From: Plectrocnemia conspersa
Taxonomy: Eukaryota > Arthropoda > Insecta > Trichoptera > Polycentropodidae
Direction: 5' to 3'
Assembly: GCA_009617715.1 (NCBI GenBank)
Contig: VTFK01000327.1
Coordinates: 248,001 to 312,000, forward strand
Length of the DNA stretch: 64,000 nucleotides
Shown: in pieces, positions 35,815-48,560 of the stretch
Layout: every line of letters begins with the position of its first letter
Position numbering within the stretch: the first letter of the stretch is position 1
Made by a program: the position numbers and the translations under genes
The notes under the pieces: model-generated
The model's input: only the letters and a program-made list of their open reading frames with translations
What the model was told of the DNA's origin: nothing
Database searches by the model: none

Positions 35815-38800
35815 TTCTGAAACGAAAATTATGACAGTCTTCATCCATTGTTTGAGTTTAAAACCTTGATTCTTGATAATATATATATTTCTAGCAAAGC
35901 ACACAATTTTTTGTATTGTCGCAATGTGGTGTTCTTTTTTAAAATATGCATTGTTTATTATATTATTAGAACAGTTCACATAGTGAGCATTGTTCAGAAT
36001 AATGGCTAATTGTGGAGTACCTATAGTCGATTGTAGGAAAAAATTTCACTTTTTAAATATTATCCAACAATGGACGTTGAGGTCGTCAACATAGCCGTGA
36101 TCTGAAACTCGTGTCAAGGATGTCATATTTGGTTCGATAATCTTGTTGTTCAACCATTTGTGTTATAACATTTTACGACGCTGTTTATTGGTTGTTCGTC
36201 ATTGAACATCACAATACAGAGTAAAAAAAATTAAATCATAGCGAAAAATATGCATTATAATGACGGTTTTATGGATCATTTATTTTATTTAAATACATGT
36301 ATATTCATAAAAATAAATTTTACACAAGTTCAGAATTTGCGCTAATATTATTTCGACATTTTTAAGCGGGTGAAAGTTACGTAAAGAGCCTTCTTTCTAA
36401 CGTTTTTTACTTCGGAAATACAAAATTAATTATCCAGCAACTTATGAGGTTGGCTAAATATGTTTCAAGACATAGATAATTACTAGATATAGAAAAAGCA
36501 TACCCAGTCGAAGTAATAATATATCGTATTGAATTTTTTTGTCCCCAAATTTGATTTATGGCCTTTATTTTAAGATGCACTACCAACATGCGCGCGTATC
36601 GCATAAAATTGATAGATGCGTTTATGACGTTCCATATACTTATGATGTTTTGTTTCTTACGGTCAGTGCGTCAATTTCATGTACCTACCGGGAGTTATAA
36701 TTGATGGAGTCGACACATGTTTTAATAAAAATATACAATTTAATTATTGTGTAATAATATTTTAGATGAATAATTATTGTTTTTATTATTTGTAAATTAT
36801 TTAATTAAATAAAACCGCTACTTAGTCCGATATTTATAATAATTCGTAGTAGTTCAAGTTGAATATTAAATAATGTTTACAAACAAGAGCATACATTCGT
36901 TTAGATTAAAACCGGACCCGAAGATGATTTATTTGTTATTTTCCGGAAGACATTATTTATATTTGAGTTTTTATTTAATTTAGAATATACAAAACAAACA
37001 ATCGAAAATTTTACAAAGAGTCGTAGAATAATTAAAATAAATACAAAATATCACTCAGATATATGGAATATATTTTCATTTAGCGTAAAGTAAAGATTTT
37101 TTTTTCAATATGATGTAAAAAAAAAATTTGTTCGATATCTTGTTATAACATTTTTAATATCAGAATATTGCCTACAATCACACCAAGTCATATTATACCA
37201 AGTTAGTAACATATATATTTAATTTTTTTATATGCTGATTTTTATTATAATTATAAAGGCCTAAAATTTAAAACAAGTTGGGAACCACTAATCTAGTACA
37301 TACATTTCTATGTCTGCATCATTTTACTGCTACATAATCTGTAATTTTTTCATACAAAAGAAATTTTACAGTAATTTCAAAGTCAAACAAAACAAAGGGG
37401 GAACTGAGGATCGAATCCCACCGTTGGGAATCAATGCCAAGGTATCAATAGTGCGGTTTTTCACGCATGCGCATTGAAAATACACGTGCGACAGCCTGGT
37501 ACGGACTTGAACCGATTAATAAATATAAGAATAAGCAAGAAAATATCGCATGCCTGGCAATATCCAGTGAAAAAGTCGCGTTTGGTCATGGAATTTATTA
37601 TACTACATACATACAACTAACAGCGTATGACAGAAAAGTTACGGGACTCGACACCCAGCGATTGACAAAATTTACCATTTATAATCGAACATTATCCAAA
37701 ATTATGTAGATGTATTTAACTTGAAGTATAGTCTATTATATATAATATAAGAAGAATTTTTAGAATAGAACAGGGTTCGGCAAACTACGACTCGTGATTC
37801 AAGCAGTAAAACTACCTTACATTCAGGTACTTCTAAAAATACTTTGTAAGCTGATCCTTTATTGTATTGTCTACGAGTCAAAAAACGCTATTTTAAGTTA
37901 CTGCTGAACAAAGCTAATTTTAGCAAAAGTGAACGAAGCTTTTCCACACTACGACGATTTAAAACATATTTAAGAAATACAATGTGGTGAAAATATGGCC
38001 TTATTAAATATTCACTGGGATATAAATGTTAGTGCAGAAAAAATACGTATTTACAATAAAGACGCGACGATTTAATCTAATTGAATTTGATATTTTTTAA
38101 GTACTTGATTCATATTTTGTTTCTATCATATTTTTACCTATTTTTAACAATTAAAAATAAATTACAAAAATGTTTTTTACCTAAACCCCTACATGATAAA
38201 ATCCTGGCTACGTCAGTGTCTACGTCTACTAATAAAAATTAATAAGACGACTGTGTACAAAAACCTTTTTATTTAATTAATTTATTCACATTCATTTATT
38301 TATTACATTTTCAAAAAAATAAATAAATAAAAATGCGGGCAGTATAACTTTCTTCTTTTGGAACAATAAATCATTTTTGATTAAATGTCGTCTTCTATAG
38401 ACCGTTTCTGGATGTCTCCTAATTTTTATGTCAGGGGCCAGAGCACCACTAAAATATATTTATCCAAAAAATAGTTTTGAGAAAGCAGCGCTTAAAAAAA
38501 TAAATCTGTTTGCTCATAATGCAACATATTTTTTTTTGTATTTATTTATATATTTCACATTTAATATTTGTTTTAGAATATATTAATATGTATCTCTTGT
38601 ATATTTATTTATTTCTACTCAGGTTAAGGATTAATTAAATTTATAAAAGTTTATATGTTAATATTATAGAATTAAAAAAATACTACAATAACACTAGTAC
38701 TTATTGTAAGGTTAATCCCCTACAATAAGCATTATTTTATTCTCAATTTCTGCTTTCAAGTAATATGGACATCGTCGTTTTCGTAGTTCTAAGCTAGGAA

Positions 38801-38939
38801 AATATTTTTTTCAACAAATAAAATGTACCGATTTTTTCCCGGTACTACCGGTATTTTGATTTTTAATACCAGTAGTATTGAAGGGCAATTTTTGTCCTTA
38901 TATTGTTATTACCGGTATTGCAAACTCTAGTCATGATAG
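35815..38939. other. Gene-poor region upstream of ALKBH2
   Basis: Should hold the ALKBH2 promoter and a 5' UTR exon just right of 35816. Isolated hAT-type ends are visible (complement of TAGTGGTTCCCAAC near 37270, CAGGGTTCGGCAAAC at 37771, an ACCGGTA-rich end near 38830-38935), indicating decayed elements without partners. No coding gene recognised. Confidence 0.45.
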
Positions 38940-39290
38940 TTTTAATTTAATTAAAATAAATAAATATGAGGTAAAGGACTGGACCTAGCACAGATCCCTG
39001 TGGTACTCACACGTTATATTTACATAATTTTGAGTAGCTATCTCGCTGTTTAATGTTAGATTAGAATACCATATATTATGAATCAGAAGGTAGATCTTTA
39101 TTTTATATATGATGCTTTGATGGCAAACTTTATTGAATGCTTGTTGTATTTCAGCAGATAAAAAATATGTTTTGCAACCACAGAAGAGGTATAAACAAAA
39201 TCTTTGAGTAAGTTGAATACTATGCGTTCCATAAATGTTTTGCGGATTAGAAAATAGCGCTGACATATCTGATATGGGCTACTTCGAGGC
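38940..39290 (-). pseudogene. jockey-clade LINE reverse transcriptase fragment
   Basis: On the minus strand the RT core is readable: LSAEIQQAFNKVCHQSIIYK (motif A region, normally LDIxQAFDKVWH), then YKIKIYLL, and the nucleotides at 38975-39003 complement a GVPQGSVLGP motif with a shift. This differs from the LINE family further right and is strongly decayed. Confidence 0.75.
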
Positions 39291-39559
39291 AAATTTATTT
39301 ATTTAAATAACTGTAACACCTTTGTGACCTAAAAGGTTAAACAAAAAATTATATACAAAAAAATAATAAAATATAAAATTAAATTATACGAACAGGACCA
39401 GCTCCTCAGAGCAGACATGTGTCCTGGCCTGTCTACAATCGCTCAATTAACTCAAAAACTGTCGAGTTTTTTTATTTTTATTTTTTTAAATAATAACGTG
39501 TGACAAGTATACTTAGAATCTAATTATGCGAAGTCGTCACTTTAAAGTTGATTAATTAA

Positions 39560-39954
39560 CCCGCCCGACTACCGCGACGTTTCGCACTCACTTTCGTACG
39601 CCAATCGATCACCGAATTCGTAGTAGACAAGCAGTTGCGATGAATGAAAACCGACACAACAACATTTTTGTTTACACACAAACACATACACACGATGCAG
39701 CAGACACGCACACGCACACACCGACGGGCGAAAAGCCTATGCGATCGGTGTCATCGTGCACTGGGTGTTTACATTTTAGTCATAGTAACAGAGCCGGCGA
39801 GAGAAGTAACGGCACAGACCGCGACCGTGTTAAAAATGAACTCGACTAGTTATACAAATAATATATAATATTATATATCCAGATCGGGGTCAGAAAGACT
39901 GTAAGTTGGGCAAGAGGAAGGAGGTTTTGCGGGAGTTATTGGGTGATTTTGCAG
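39560..39954 (+). promoter_or_regulatory. Candidate promoter and non-coding first exon
   Basis: A GC-richer block in AT-rich DNA with many CpGs (CCGCGACGTTTCG, CGTACGCC), a CA/ACGCAC-rich part (39655-39720), and a purine-rich stretch that ends GATTTTGCAG followed by a consensus donor GTGAGT (39955-39960). This looks like a 5' UTR exon on the plus strand whose gene would lie further right or outside the window. No downstream coding exon is identified. Confidence 0.35.
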
Positions 39955-40856
39955 GTGAGTCTTGTGCCTGTGTATGTGTGATTCCGTTATTGATGTGTGT
40001 GTAGTAAGAGGGAGTTGGTTAGAAAATAACGGTCTGTGGTTTTGGTTTTAGGAAAAGGGATATGCATACGTAGTAATATTATTTAATAGTTTTCCATTAA
40101 TACTAAACTAATAGATAGTAATAAAAATAATAATAATATTTTATAATATGCCTAACCGAAAGATAATATACTTGTGTTTAAATAAACTGGCCAACAAAGA
40201 TTTTAATGACTGATTTGGACTATGTTTATTATACACATTCAAAGTCTCTATGGTGACCAGGATGTATGACGTCAAATTATTGTATGTATGGACCCCATAC
40301 ATTAAACATGTATCGGTGATTGGTACCTATACTTTATTTGCGTTAACACGCAATATGTCAACATAAAAGAAATACATTTAACGTCTAACGATATTTAGCA
40401 GTTCCCAGTAATTCTGATATGTAATAGAAAAAATATGATAGGGATGGCTGGCGAAATGAAAACAAACGCAGGTATTTCATACAAACATTTCTTTCTATTT
40501 ATAAAATTTTATTTTAAATATTTCACGGAATATGCTTCACTAAACATAGGTGTTAAATATTAACAATAAATAAGTCTTAATAATTATATTTATTTACTAT
40601 TACACGATCTATTGGTTCCCTTCACACAATTGGAACACCAAATGACATCGTTCTTTCTTTTCCATGTAACCACTGAGCTGTTTATCTTGTCTATAGGAGC
40701 ACATTATTTGTCTTGATTACCAATGTTGCACCAAAAGTCGTGAAAATATGCAGTTTTAATCTTTGGAGTTATATTATTTCTGTTTGACAAATTATTTGTT
40801 CTACATATGTAACAGAAACTGTCAACCGCGGTCTTCACAGCGTATGGAGCCGCTCT

Positions 40857-40990
40857 TAAAATTGCCGCATATGGGGCGAATAAAATCCTCATGTGATTCA
40901 CACGAGATAATTATAGGCACAAAAAGTGACTGTTTGGTGCGCATTGTGGTCAGAGGGCGTCATTGGGCCTTAGGTCTTTTATATATTGGA
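40857..40990 (+). pseudogene. Second DDE_3 transposase fragment, same family as 11.95 kb
   Basis: Nucleotide match to 12029-12165: AAATTGCC.CAT.TGGGGCGAA, TCA.GTGATTCA, CAAAAAGTGACTG and TTAGGTCTT are shared in order. Only about 130 bases survive. Confidence 0.7.
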
Positions 40991-41212
40991 CACCAACTGT
41001 ACCATTTGTCTTTTGTGCTTGTTAATTGGAAGTGCATTTTTATTAGCTTGGAGAATTACATAAATTTACCACAATTTAACTCCTTAAAATCAATTATATC
41101 AACTATTCGTAAATATTATATATATTAAAAACAGCACAAACATATTTCTAAATTCACATATTAATTATTTTAAAATTACTAAAAAACTAGATGAATATAT
41201 GTTATAACATCG

Positions 41213-42880
41213 ATGAGTTGGAACAACATCAATTTTGAAGGTTTTGAAGAGATTGCAGATGGATTTGCTAGATATTTTCAAACCGTATACCATAATGATG
41301 GGTCACATTTAGAGTTTAATTCTAATTACGATGAGACTCATCGTTCATGGTCATCTTTGTTATCAATCAAAGCCTTTAGTCTGGTTGATATGGAATATGG
41401 ATTTAGCAGACTAAAGTCCATTTTTTACCTCAGGACCAGATTTTATTCCATTCTTAATTTTACAGCCTCTAAATTTTATATTTAATTTAATTTTGAGATC
41501 CTCTTGTTTTTCCAGAATTGTGGAAATGTTCAAAAGTCACCCGATTCATAAAAAGGGTCCCAAATCTCAGATTGACAATTACAGGCCAATAGCTTTGATC
41601 TCATCACCTGCAAAATTATTTGAAATTGTTTTGCATAAATACATTTTAATCATTGCAGGTGTATGCCGCTCGACCAACAACATGGTTTCCGTAAATCTCG
41701 ATTGTCACTCAAATCTAATATATGTTTCAAAAATCATTGGACTCTGTGTACAAGTGGACGTCATATACACAGACTTTGAAAAAAAAGCATTTGATAAAGT
41801 TAAACTTTACTTGTATTTCGGGTTTACTTGACCAATAGATATCAATTCGTCAAGTATAATAACTCTTTTTTTCAGAATGGAGTACCTCAAGGATCCAATT
41901 TGGTCCATTGTTGTTTTATTGTTCATTAATGACATAGAAAAGCAATAGAGCATTCAGATTTTTTTATTATATGCAGATGACTTGAAAATTTACAAGAAAA
42001 ATGCATTCGATTTCTGATTATAGGATCTCAACTCTATATGGAAATGGGCTTGCTATAAAATATGTCACCAATATTTTCAAGGTCGTTAACGCCGGCAAAA
42101 TATTCATACCATCTAGGCGGGTATTTTTGACAGGTTTTCTTCAACTAAGGATTTAGGGTGACTTTCGAAGAACGTTGGAAATTTAGCCAGCACATTGCAG
42201 AGACTCATAGCAAATCCTAAAAAAAATGCTCGGTTTTATCTTGAGAAATGCGCGTTACTTCAGGAATACTTTTAGTATTGCGCACTCTTTATGATACTCT
42301 AGTCCGCAGCATACTAGAAACTAGCTCCATCATTTGGATCCCAGGCGTAATGAATCAATGTAATGAATTGAAGCTGGAAAAAAAGTACAACGTAAATTTC
42401 TTCGATATTTAACTTGAAGGAATACGGGTATTATCCGTTCTTGTTTCCCATGCTTATTTTGGGAGCCCTGGGATACGTTTTCTTTGTCGACTCGCAGAAG
42501 TGTTTATGTAATTAAACACTTCTGGAAATTGCTCAAGGGCATCGTAGACAATCCTTCAGTGCTCGAGCAGCTTCAAATGTGGGCTCCTGAAGGTGGTTAT
42601 ATCGGTCGCGTCCACTATTCTTGCCTGTTAAGTGTAGAGCTGGAATTACTTCTCTTGGCCAAGGCTATTTATCTTCAATTCTGTCCATAGTAATATTGAC
42701 ATTTCTCTTTTAACATATAAATGGGACAATGCACACCTGTTGAGGTGATTTGTGTCTGTTGTTTTGTCTTGTTTATAATGTATTATGATGTATTAGTACT
42801 TTTGACTATCGTGACGCATTAGGTTTGCCTGTCAGGTCACGATGGTTATAATTTTAATAAATAAATAAATAATAAAATAT
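41213..42880 (+). mobile_element. Jockey-like LINE, copy a (long, decayed)
   Basis: Remnant of the RT-containing ORF2 in order: FKSHPIHKKGPKSQIDNYRP and IALISSPAKLFE (RT motif 0-1), DVIYTDFEKKAFDKV (motif A), GVPQGS region at 41878, YADDLKIYKK (catalytic box) near 41970, then the C-terminal region ending ALGYV and the 3' tail with stem-loop (42808-42843) and (TAAA)n. The part from 41840 to 42870 is almost identical to copy c except for many small indels. Not coding-competent. Confidence 0.9.
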
Positions 42881-43249
42881 ATATAAATATATTGTTTGCA
42901 TACGCTTGAGTACGCACCCTGAGTTATCGAATTATATCCAACGTAAGCACATATTGATAGCATCAATTTTATACTTCTTTAATTCATAAATATGTATTTT
43001 AAATTGGAATTACATATATTATAAGCTCTTGCGTTGAACAATGGTAAAATATTTACATTATAACACATCATAAAAAAACTGAAATATCCTCAATATTATT
43101 TAAATAACTATATTGTCTATAAGGATATTTATCCGTATAAATTATAAAATATTTGATCTAAATATGTAATAGATATATAAGCTATGACTACAAATTATTT
43201 GTTGAGAAGCGCTTAACGTCCAGTCACGCGTCACGAATCAAGACCGCCG

Positions 43250-43453
43250 ATGGAATCTCCCCAATTTACTCAGATTCCTAACATTCCAGAGTGGAATCGC
43301 CCCGGGCGACCGCTTTATGATAAATTAAACATAACGCTATTACGAGCTGCATTTAGAATGGACCGGTCCTGGAACAAATTGCTTGATACAATTTTTTATA
43401 AAGCCATTATTAATGGTAGGACTTATACTAATTTTAAAATAACAACTTCATAA
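43250..43453 (+). other. Unassigned 67-codon open frame
   Basis: ATG frame in a GC-richer patch: includes EWNRPGRPLYDKLNITLLRA and RMDRSWNKLLDTIFYKA. It does not look like random AT-rich sequence, but I recognise no family. Could be a remnant exon of a host gene or of a transposon. Confidence 0.2.
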
Positions 43454-43627
43454 TAAGCTATATATATACTAATGGTTAATGAACAATATTATAAAAGTAT
43501 TTCGAAATATTACTCAATTATCTCAAAGTTAGATATTAGCTCAAAATTCCAAAGCATATATTACTTTTAGAGGCAGAAGCAAATTTAAATGGTTTCTGAT
43601 CTTAAGCTCAATACAGCTTAATCAATT

Positions 43628-43719
43628 TCATTATTTTGAATTAAAATATCACAATAGTGAATCATGCTTTTTATTTTTTGTCATTATTTTGAATTAAAAT
43701 ATCACAATAGTGAATCATG
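43628..43719. repeat. 39-base direct duplication, period 53
   Basis: The block starting TCATTATTTTGAATTAAAAT and ending AGTGAATCATG occurs exactly at 43628-43666 and 43681-43719, separated by 14 T-rich bases. The identity implies a recent event. Confidence 0.9.
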
Positions 43720-43839
43720 TATTTTATTTAAACGCATGTGTGTAAATTAGAAATATGTTGCGAAATTATGAATTTTTTTATTGTGCATTTATCTAAGTTG
43801 TATCAAATCAAAGAAAGTTTAGACCTCGCAAGTGTTAAA

Positions 43840-44090
43840 AAAAAAAGGTTGTGCGAGGTTGCGGGTTCGAACCACGGCTGCAGACTCGAATTTTTATTTA
43901 TAAAAATGCCCTTTATATTTATTTATATAAATGTTACCGATCCCCAGACTGAAAAATTTGGTGGTTAATATTAACTTATAGGTATTTATTATGTTTGATT
44001 GACTTACACAGTTGGTACAGATTTACCCAATTGTAACACAGTAACCTTACGCCTGTCAGGTTACAACAGAAGAGCAAAAATAAATAAATT
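43840..44090 (+). mobile_element. Candidate SINE, copy A
   Basis: Starts with a tRNA-like B-box region (GCGGGTTCGAACCACGGCTG near 43861), continues with a body shared with 48325-48560 (ACCGATCCCCAGACTG, GTGGTTAATA, GGTATTTATTAT, GATTGACTTAC, GTTGGTACA), and ends with GTAACC..GCCTGTCAGGTTAC followed by AATAAATAAA. The last part resembles the 3' tail of the LINEs in this window. No open frame of note. Confidence 0.6.
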
Positions 44091-46089
44091 CCTAAAATGC
44101 GTCTATATTTAGTTCCTGGATTTGAGTTAACATATTTTTTTATGTAAAAGAAATGGTTTATTTGATGGTTAATCATGTAAATTTTGTAGAATGCAATGTT
44201 TGGTATAGTCTTTAGCTTACTCAACGATTTTGCCTTCATCTTTTCTATGGCCGCAAAACTTTATTCTTTTTATGTTAACCCTATCTGCCTGAACAAGTTT
44301 TCAACTATTCGAATATTGAATAGAAAATGGATTCGAATATATTCGTAATTTTTTTCTCGTTTTTTACCAATATTAATTTATTTAACCAATTAATACAAAT
44401 AAATCAAATTATTGCCTGTAAAATATTATTTAATTAAAAAAATCACTATTGGTTAATAATAATTATTTTAATTAATCATTAATTACTTTCATAATCATTT
44501 TTTGATTTTATAAAGGCGTCAAAAGAAATGTTTAATTTATTATTACATAGCATTTCAGCTTTTTTAAATCACTAGAATTAAGATTATCTGCGATTGAATT
44601 AATTCAGAAAAATTGATGGAATATTTTATAGAATTTATTGTATATATATAATAATGTTTTTACCGAATTTAATATACATAAAGATCGGATCCGCTTCGGC
44701 GCTTCTTTCGTGTGGATTTGCATATAAATTAAATAAATAAAAACATATTCACCGCGATTGAATTATTGAACTGATTCAAATAAACTTTTTGCGTCTTGAG
44801 ACAACAAATATAAAAACGTAGCACAAACATCATAAAAATTTACGACGCAAAACTGTTTTTTAATATAAGCGTCAAACGATAATTAAGGATGGGCCTTTTC
44901 AACACTTTCATTCGTTCAACGAACGAATTCTGCGAATTTTAGTCACAGTAGACACCGCCAATTTACATTTCATTGTAAAAATCGGCAGATTCCGAAAATT
45001 TACATTTTAAAATTTGTCTATCGGCGAACTTATCGCTTTTACAATATTTTTTTTTTGTGTAGCAACAGAAAATATTGATTCAGAGCTAAGCTCAAAATTT
45101 CAACTGGCAATCATACAAAAAATAAACAGGCAAAGAGACAAGATATTAATGTCATTAAAGAAATAAAGAAATAAAACATTTATCATCAGTTAAACGATTA
45201 TAAAGAAAAACTTTTTTTCAAATTGTTTTATATTTTAATTACTATAAATAATATAATTTACATGCCTTAATATTAAAATATTGCAAAAATAAAATCAGTA
45301 ACGATATTTTACATATATAAAAATATCATATAATCAATATATATTAAATATATTTTTTATTTATCAAAATTTCTCGAGCCAAAAGCCTTCTTTCATATTG
45401 CAAAACTTCACTGCACTTTATCCTAATTTATTCCGTTTTTTTCACTGAGCATGACAAAATGAGTCGTCAATACCTGGCTTTCAAAAATAACTTAAGTTTT
45501 AATTCAAATATGCGAAGAAAGGTGAGCTTAACTAAAAATGAGAAAACGTGTCATAAATTATTAAACCAAATATAGTTTAGAAGCAATCATTAAATGTTAT
45601 ATTAATATTTTAAAGGTTAGTTGTGACGTTCCTAAATATCGCGTGCCAAGATTAATGTTTCAACCTATTTTAGATTCATTTAATTCTGTATTTAGATACA
45701 ATATTAACCTAGTGTCTGCAATTATATTTTACATCTAGGTCAAACGTAAAGATAATTTGGTAAGGTTTCGTGGGACACAACGACACAAACTAATCCAAAG
45801 TTAATATAATTTACTAATTATGACTTTCTTTGTCATTGACACGATTCTCAGTGCAATTAAAATATCATCACATTTTTTTAAATTATTCAAAAGTACAAAT
45901 TTCTTTCTATATTAAATTTTTATTATTAGATTGCAAGGAAAAATTACGTGGGTTTTTTTTGTCAAATTTTGAATAATATTACTATTTAAAAAAAATTTGA
46001 GTTACAATTAACGAATGACGTATATATACGTTCCCCGAACATAGCATAGGTATTCAAATTTAAATCTTTCAATTAGGTACAGTATTCCG
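44091..46089. other. Gene-poor AT-rich region
   Basis: No gene recognised. Only short inverted motifs (for example ATTCGTTC..GAACGAAT near 44920). Confidence 0.45.
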
Positions 46090-46285
46090 AAAAGGCGTCA
46101 CTTATATTTTCGGGTCGTCTGCGTCGTCGGGGTTGGGGTAAGGTTTTTCAGGTAAGGGTGGGAGAACGGTCAGGATAGAGGGAGCGGCGGACCAGGGGGA
46201 GGGTCGGAGCTACTGCGTCTGCTGTTTTGTGAGTTTCGACAGACGGCGGTTACCGCAGCGACGTCACCTAGCTTCGGTAAGTGAC
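46090..46285 (+). promoter_or_regulatory. GC-rich island with splice donor; possible alternative first exon
   Basis: About 200 bases of GC-rich, CpG-containing sequence (GGTCGTCTGCGTCGTCGGGG, GACGGCGGTTACCGCAGCGA) ends CTTCG followed by GTAAGTG at 46275. CRE-like GACGTCAC and TGACGTCG occur at the 3' side. No ATG-led coding frame. Resembles 39.6-39.95 kb in composition, so both could be alternative first exons of one plus-strand gene. Confidence 0.3.
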
Positions 46286-46984
46286 GGCATAATACTATTA
46301 TTATGTATAAGCATAGGAACTGTCATAACATTGGAGTGACGTCGTATGACGGAACGCGTCTTAGAGCAACCGTTCTCAAAGTTCTTTGGATGAAAATTTG
46401 TTAATACGGTACTTTTTTGACACTTTAAGTTAAACCTCTAAGATGTATTGTTTTGTGTTTATATATGCTATTTAAATATAAGCCTAATAATAAATTCACA
46501 AATAAAGAACTTTGATATTTTTATCATATTGCTATAACATAGTTAATTCTTGATTGCTGTTTCTACTCTTTTATGTGTTTTTATTGTTAAAAACAACTTG
46601 GTGCTATAAATATAATGTAAGGACCGGGTTGGCGTATTTCGTTAAGTGCTGGAGTGGTAATATAGCCTTGGGATAAATTCCCGCAGCAAAATCGATTTTT
46701 TTAATTTATAATAAAATTGTATATTCTCAGTCTTGTATTTTACTATTATTGTTACCTTTCTGTAACGAAACAACCTAGTAGATATTGTATACTAGAAATC
46801 TCGTGTAATTAAGTAGCTAACTGTTGATTAAAAAAGCATTTTTCTAAAGATTAAGAAACACTATGTTCTCTTTCGCCCATATTATTAATTTTAGAAAATA
46901 AATTAAATCATTATTTTACTGGGTATGACGAGCATATATCGTAGCATATATTAAATAAGTTGCTATAGAGCGGTGTCTTTCATG

Positions 46985-47245
46985 TGATTTCGGTAATTTT
47001 AAGCTGCGATCGCGTTCTTTATTCTTGCCCGTTGCAGACAGAACGTCAGCGCTTGAGAACGCTCCTCTCGTACGATCTATCTATTTTCTCAACGAACTTG
47101 CGAAACAAAGATGTTTTAGGCGATATATATTTAAGATGTGTACCATAACTGTTTTTTTTTCTCAATTTTTTTTAAATGTTAAATTGTATAATGGGCATTA
47201 TGACGCATTGGAAAAACCAGGCGAATCATGATGGTCATATTTATA
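46985..47245 (+). mobile_element. Jockey-like LINE, copy b (3' end only)
   Basis: Encodes the terminal ADRTSALENAPLVRSIYFLN segment that aligns with ARTSALANSPIAVAIRLLN of copy f, then TGACGCATTGG and the closing arm TCATGATG of the tail stem (47196-47203 with 47226-47233). 5' truncated. Confidence 0.85.
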
Positions 47246-47303
47246 ATAAAACATGAAAAAAATGAAAAAATATTTGTCAATTAAAAATTCTTAATTAAAT
47301 AGG

Positions 47304-47325
47304 CATGACGAGTTAACTCGTCATG
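47304..47325. repeat. Perfect 22-base palindrome
   Basis: CATGACGAGTT followed by its complement with no spacer. It lies 60 bases after LINE copy b and reuses the TGACGA/TCGTCA motif of LINE tails, so it may derive from such a tail. Confidence 0.85.
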
Positions 47326-48239
47326 GATTTTTAACAAGTAATTTACAGCGGCTAAAACATATTATCACGCTTCATACTAACACATCTAAACACTTTAAAT
47401 ATGGCATGTGCAAGATAGCTTTGTACTTGCTTAGTAGAGAATAGTTGTTTACTTATTACATACATCCGCAGAACTATTTTAATTTGATAAGATAATAAGA
47501 TAAAAGTTCAAATATTTGTGAAGTGAAAATAACATTGAACAAGCACTTGAAACTTATAATGAAGATAATAAAATTGGTCTACCTTGTAAACGTTCTCGAA
47601 CAAAGTAATATTTTTTTATATAATACATTAAAAATACATATGTATATTTATAAATTAAAAAAACTACTGTTTTGAAATGTAATTTATAATTATTCATTTT
47701 AGTTTCGTAATTTACCAAATTTTTAATTTATTTATTTTTATTTTCTATAATTCAGAATTGTAAATTAAAATAATTATTTTGCTTTTTTTTCTATGTAAAA
47801 TTTAGTTCTTTAATCTTTTTTTTTTCTGTTTTTTTTTGTATACAGACGATAAATTACAAATTGTCTGCATTTTATAACATTATGGATATGACGACTTATT
47901 CTGTAATTACGATAATTGTAATGGGCGTGACGAGAAATCCCGTCAATGTGAGAAAAAAGTCCCCACAAAAAGTCGTCATAATAAGGTTAGCTATGAAGAA
48001 CAAATATTTTCAATATAAAATTGATATATGTGCATATGTAAATATAATCGATACTTATATATGTAAATGTAGATTAAAAATATGCTACAAAAATACGAAT
48101 ATTACTTAAATAAAAATGACCTATTTTTTATTTAAAATATTTTTGTTTGTTTCTTTGATTAAATTAATTTTAATTTGGTATGAAAAATGAAAATATGCTA
48201 TAGATGATTATTTATATTATTTTGTTTTTTATTACAAAT

Positions 48240-48290
48240 CTAATTCGTGATTTGACAAGTTTCTCCAATGCGTCATGATGTAATAAATGA
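48240..48290 (-). mobile_element. LINE 3' tail fragment
   Basis: Complement reads ATCATGACGCATTGGAGAAA, the LINE tail motif, preceded by CATTTATTAC. Only the tail is left. Confidence 0.55.
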
Positions 48291-48324
48291 ATGAGAAATT
48301 CATGAATAATGCGTTATTGTTAAA

Positions 48325-48560
48325 AAAAATGCTATTATTAAAAAGAACCGGCCACAGTTGCAGTGACATATATTTGTTATAAATTATATTACACATATTC
48401 ATTTATATTTATTATTATAAAAACCACCGATTCTCAGTCTGGTGGTTAATACTTTACGGTATTTATTATATCTAATTGACTTACTCGGTTGGTACATATT
48501 TATCCCGCTGTAACACATTATTCTATTCAGCTTGTTATTACAAATTTATTTTAATACTTG
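48325..48560 (+). mobile_element. Candidate SINE, copy B
   Basis: Aligns with copy A: GAACCGGCCACAGTTGCAG (A: GAACCACGGCTGCAG), ACCGATTCTCAGTCTGGTGG, TTAATACTTTACGGTATTTA, AATTGACTTAC, GGTTGGTACATATTTA, TGTAACACA. It diverges in the tail. Confidence 0.6.

Noticed and set aside
37385..37440. tRNA-like GGATCGAATCCCACC
   Set aside because: Only a T-loop-like match; no acceptor, D or anticodon arm can be folded around it.
39640..39868. Two overlapping short frames rich in His/Thr
   Set aside because: Produced by the CA/ACGCAC repeat; frames shift relative to each other and end quickly.
43850..43890. Functional tRNA gene at GCGGGTTCGAACC
   Set aside because: T stem has a mismatch and no A box or anticodon arm is visible; better explained as the head of a SINE-like repeat.
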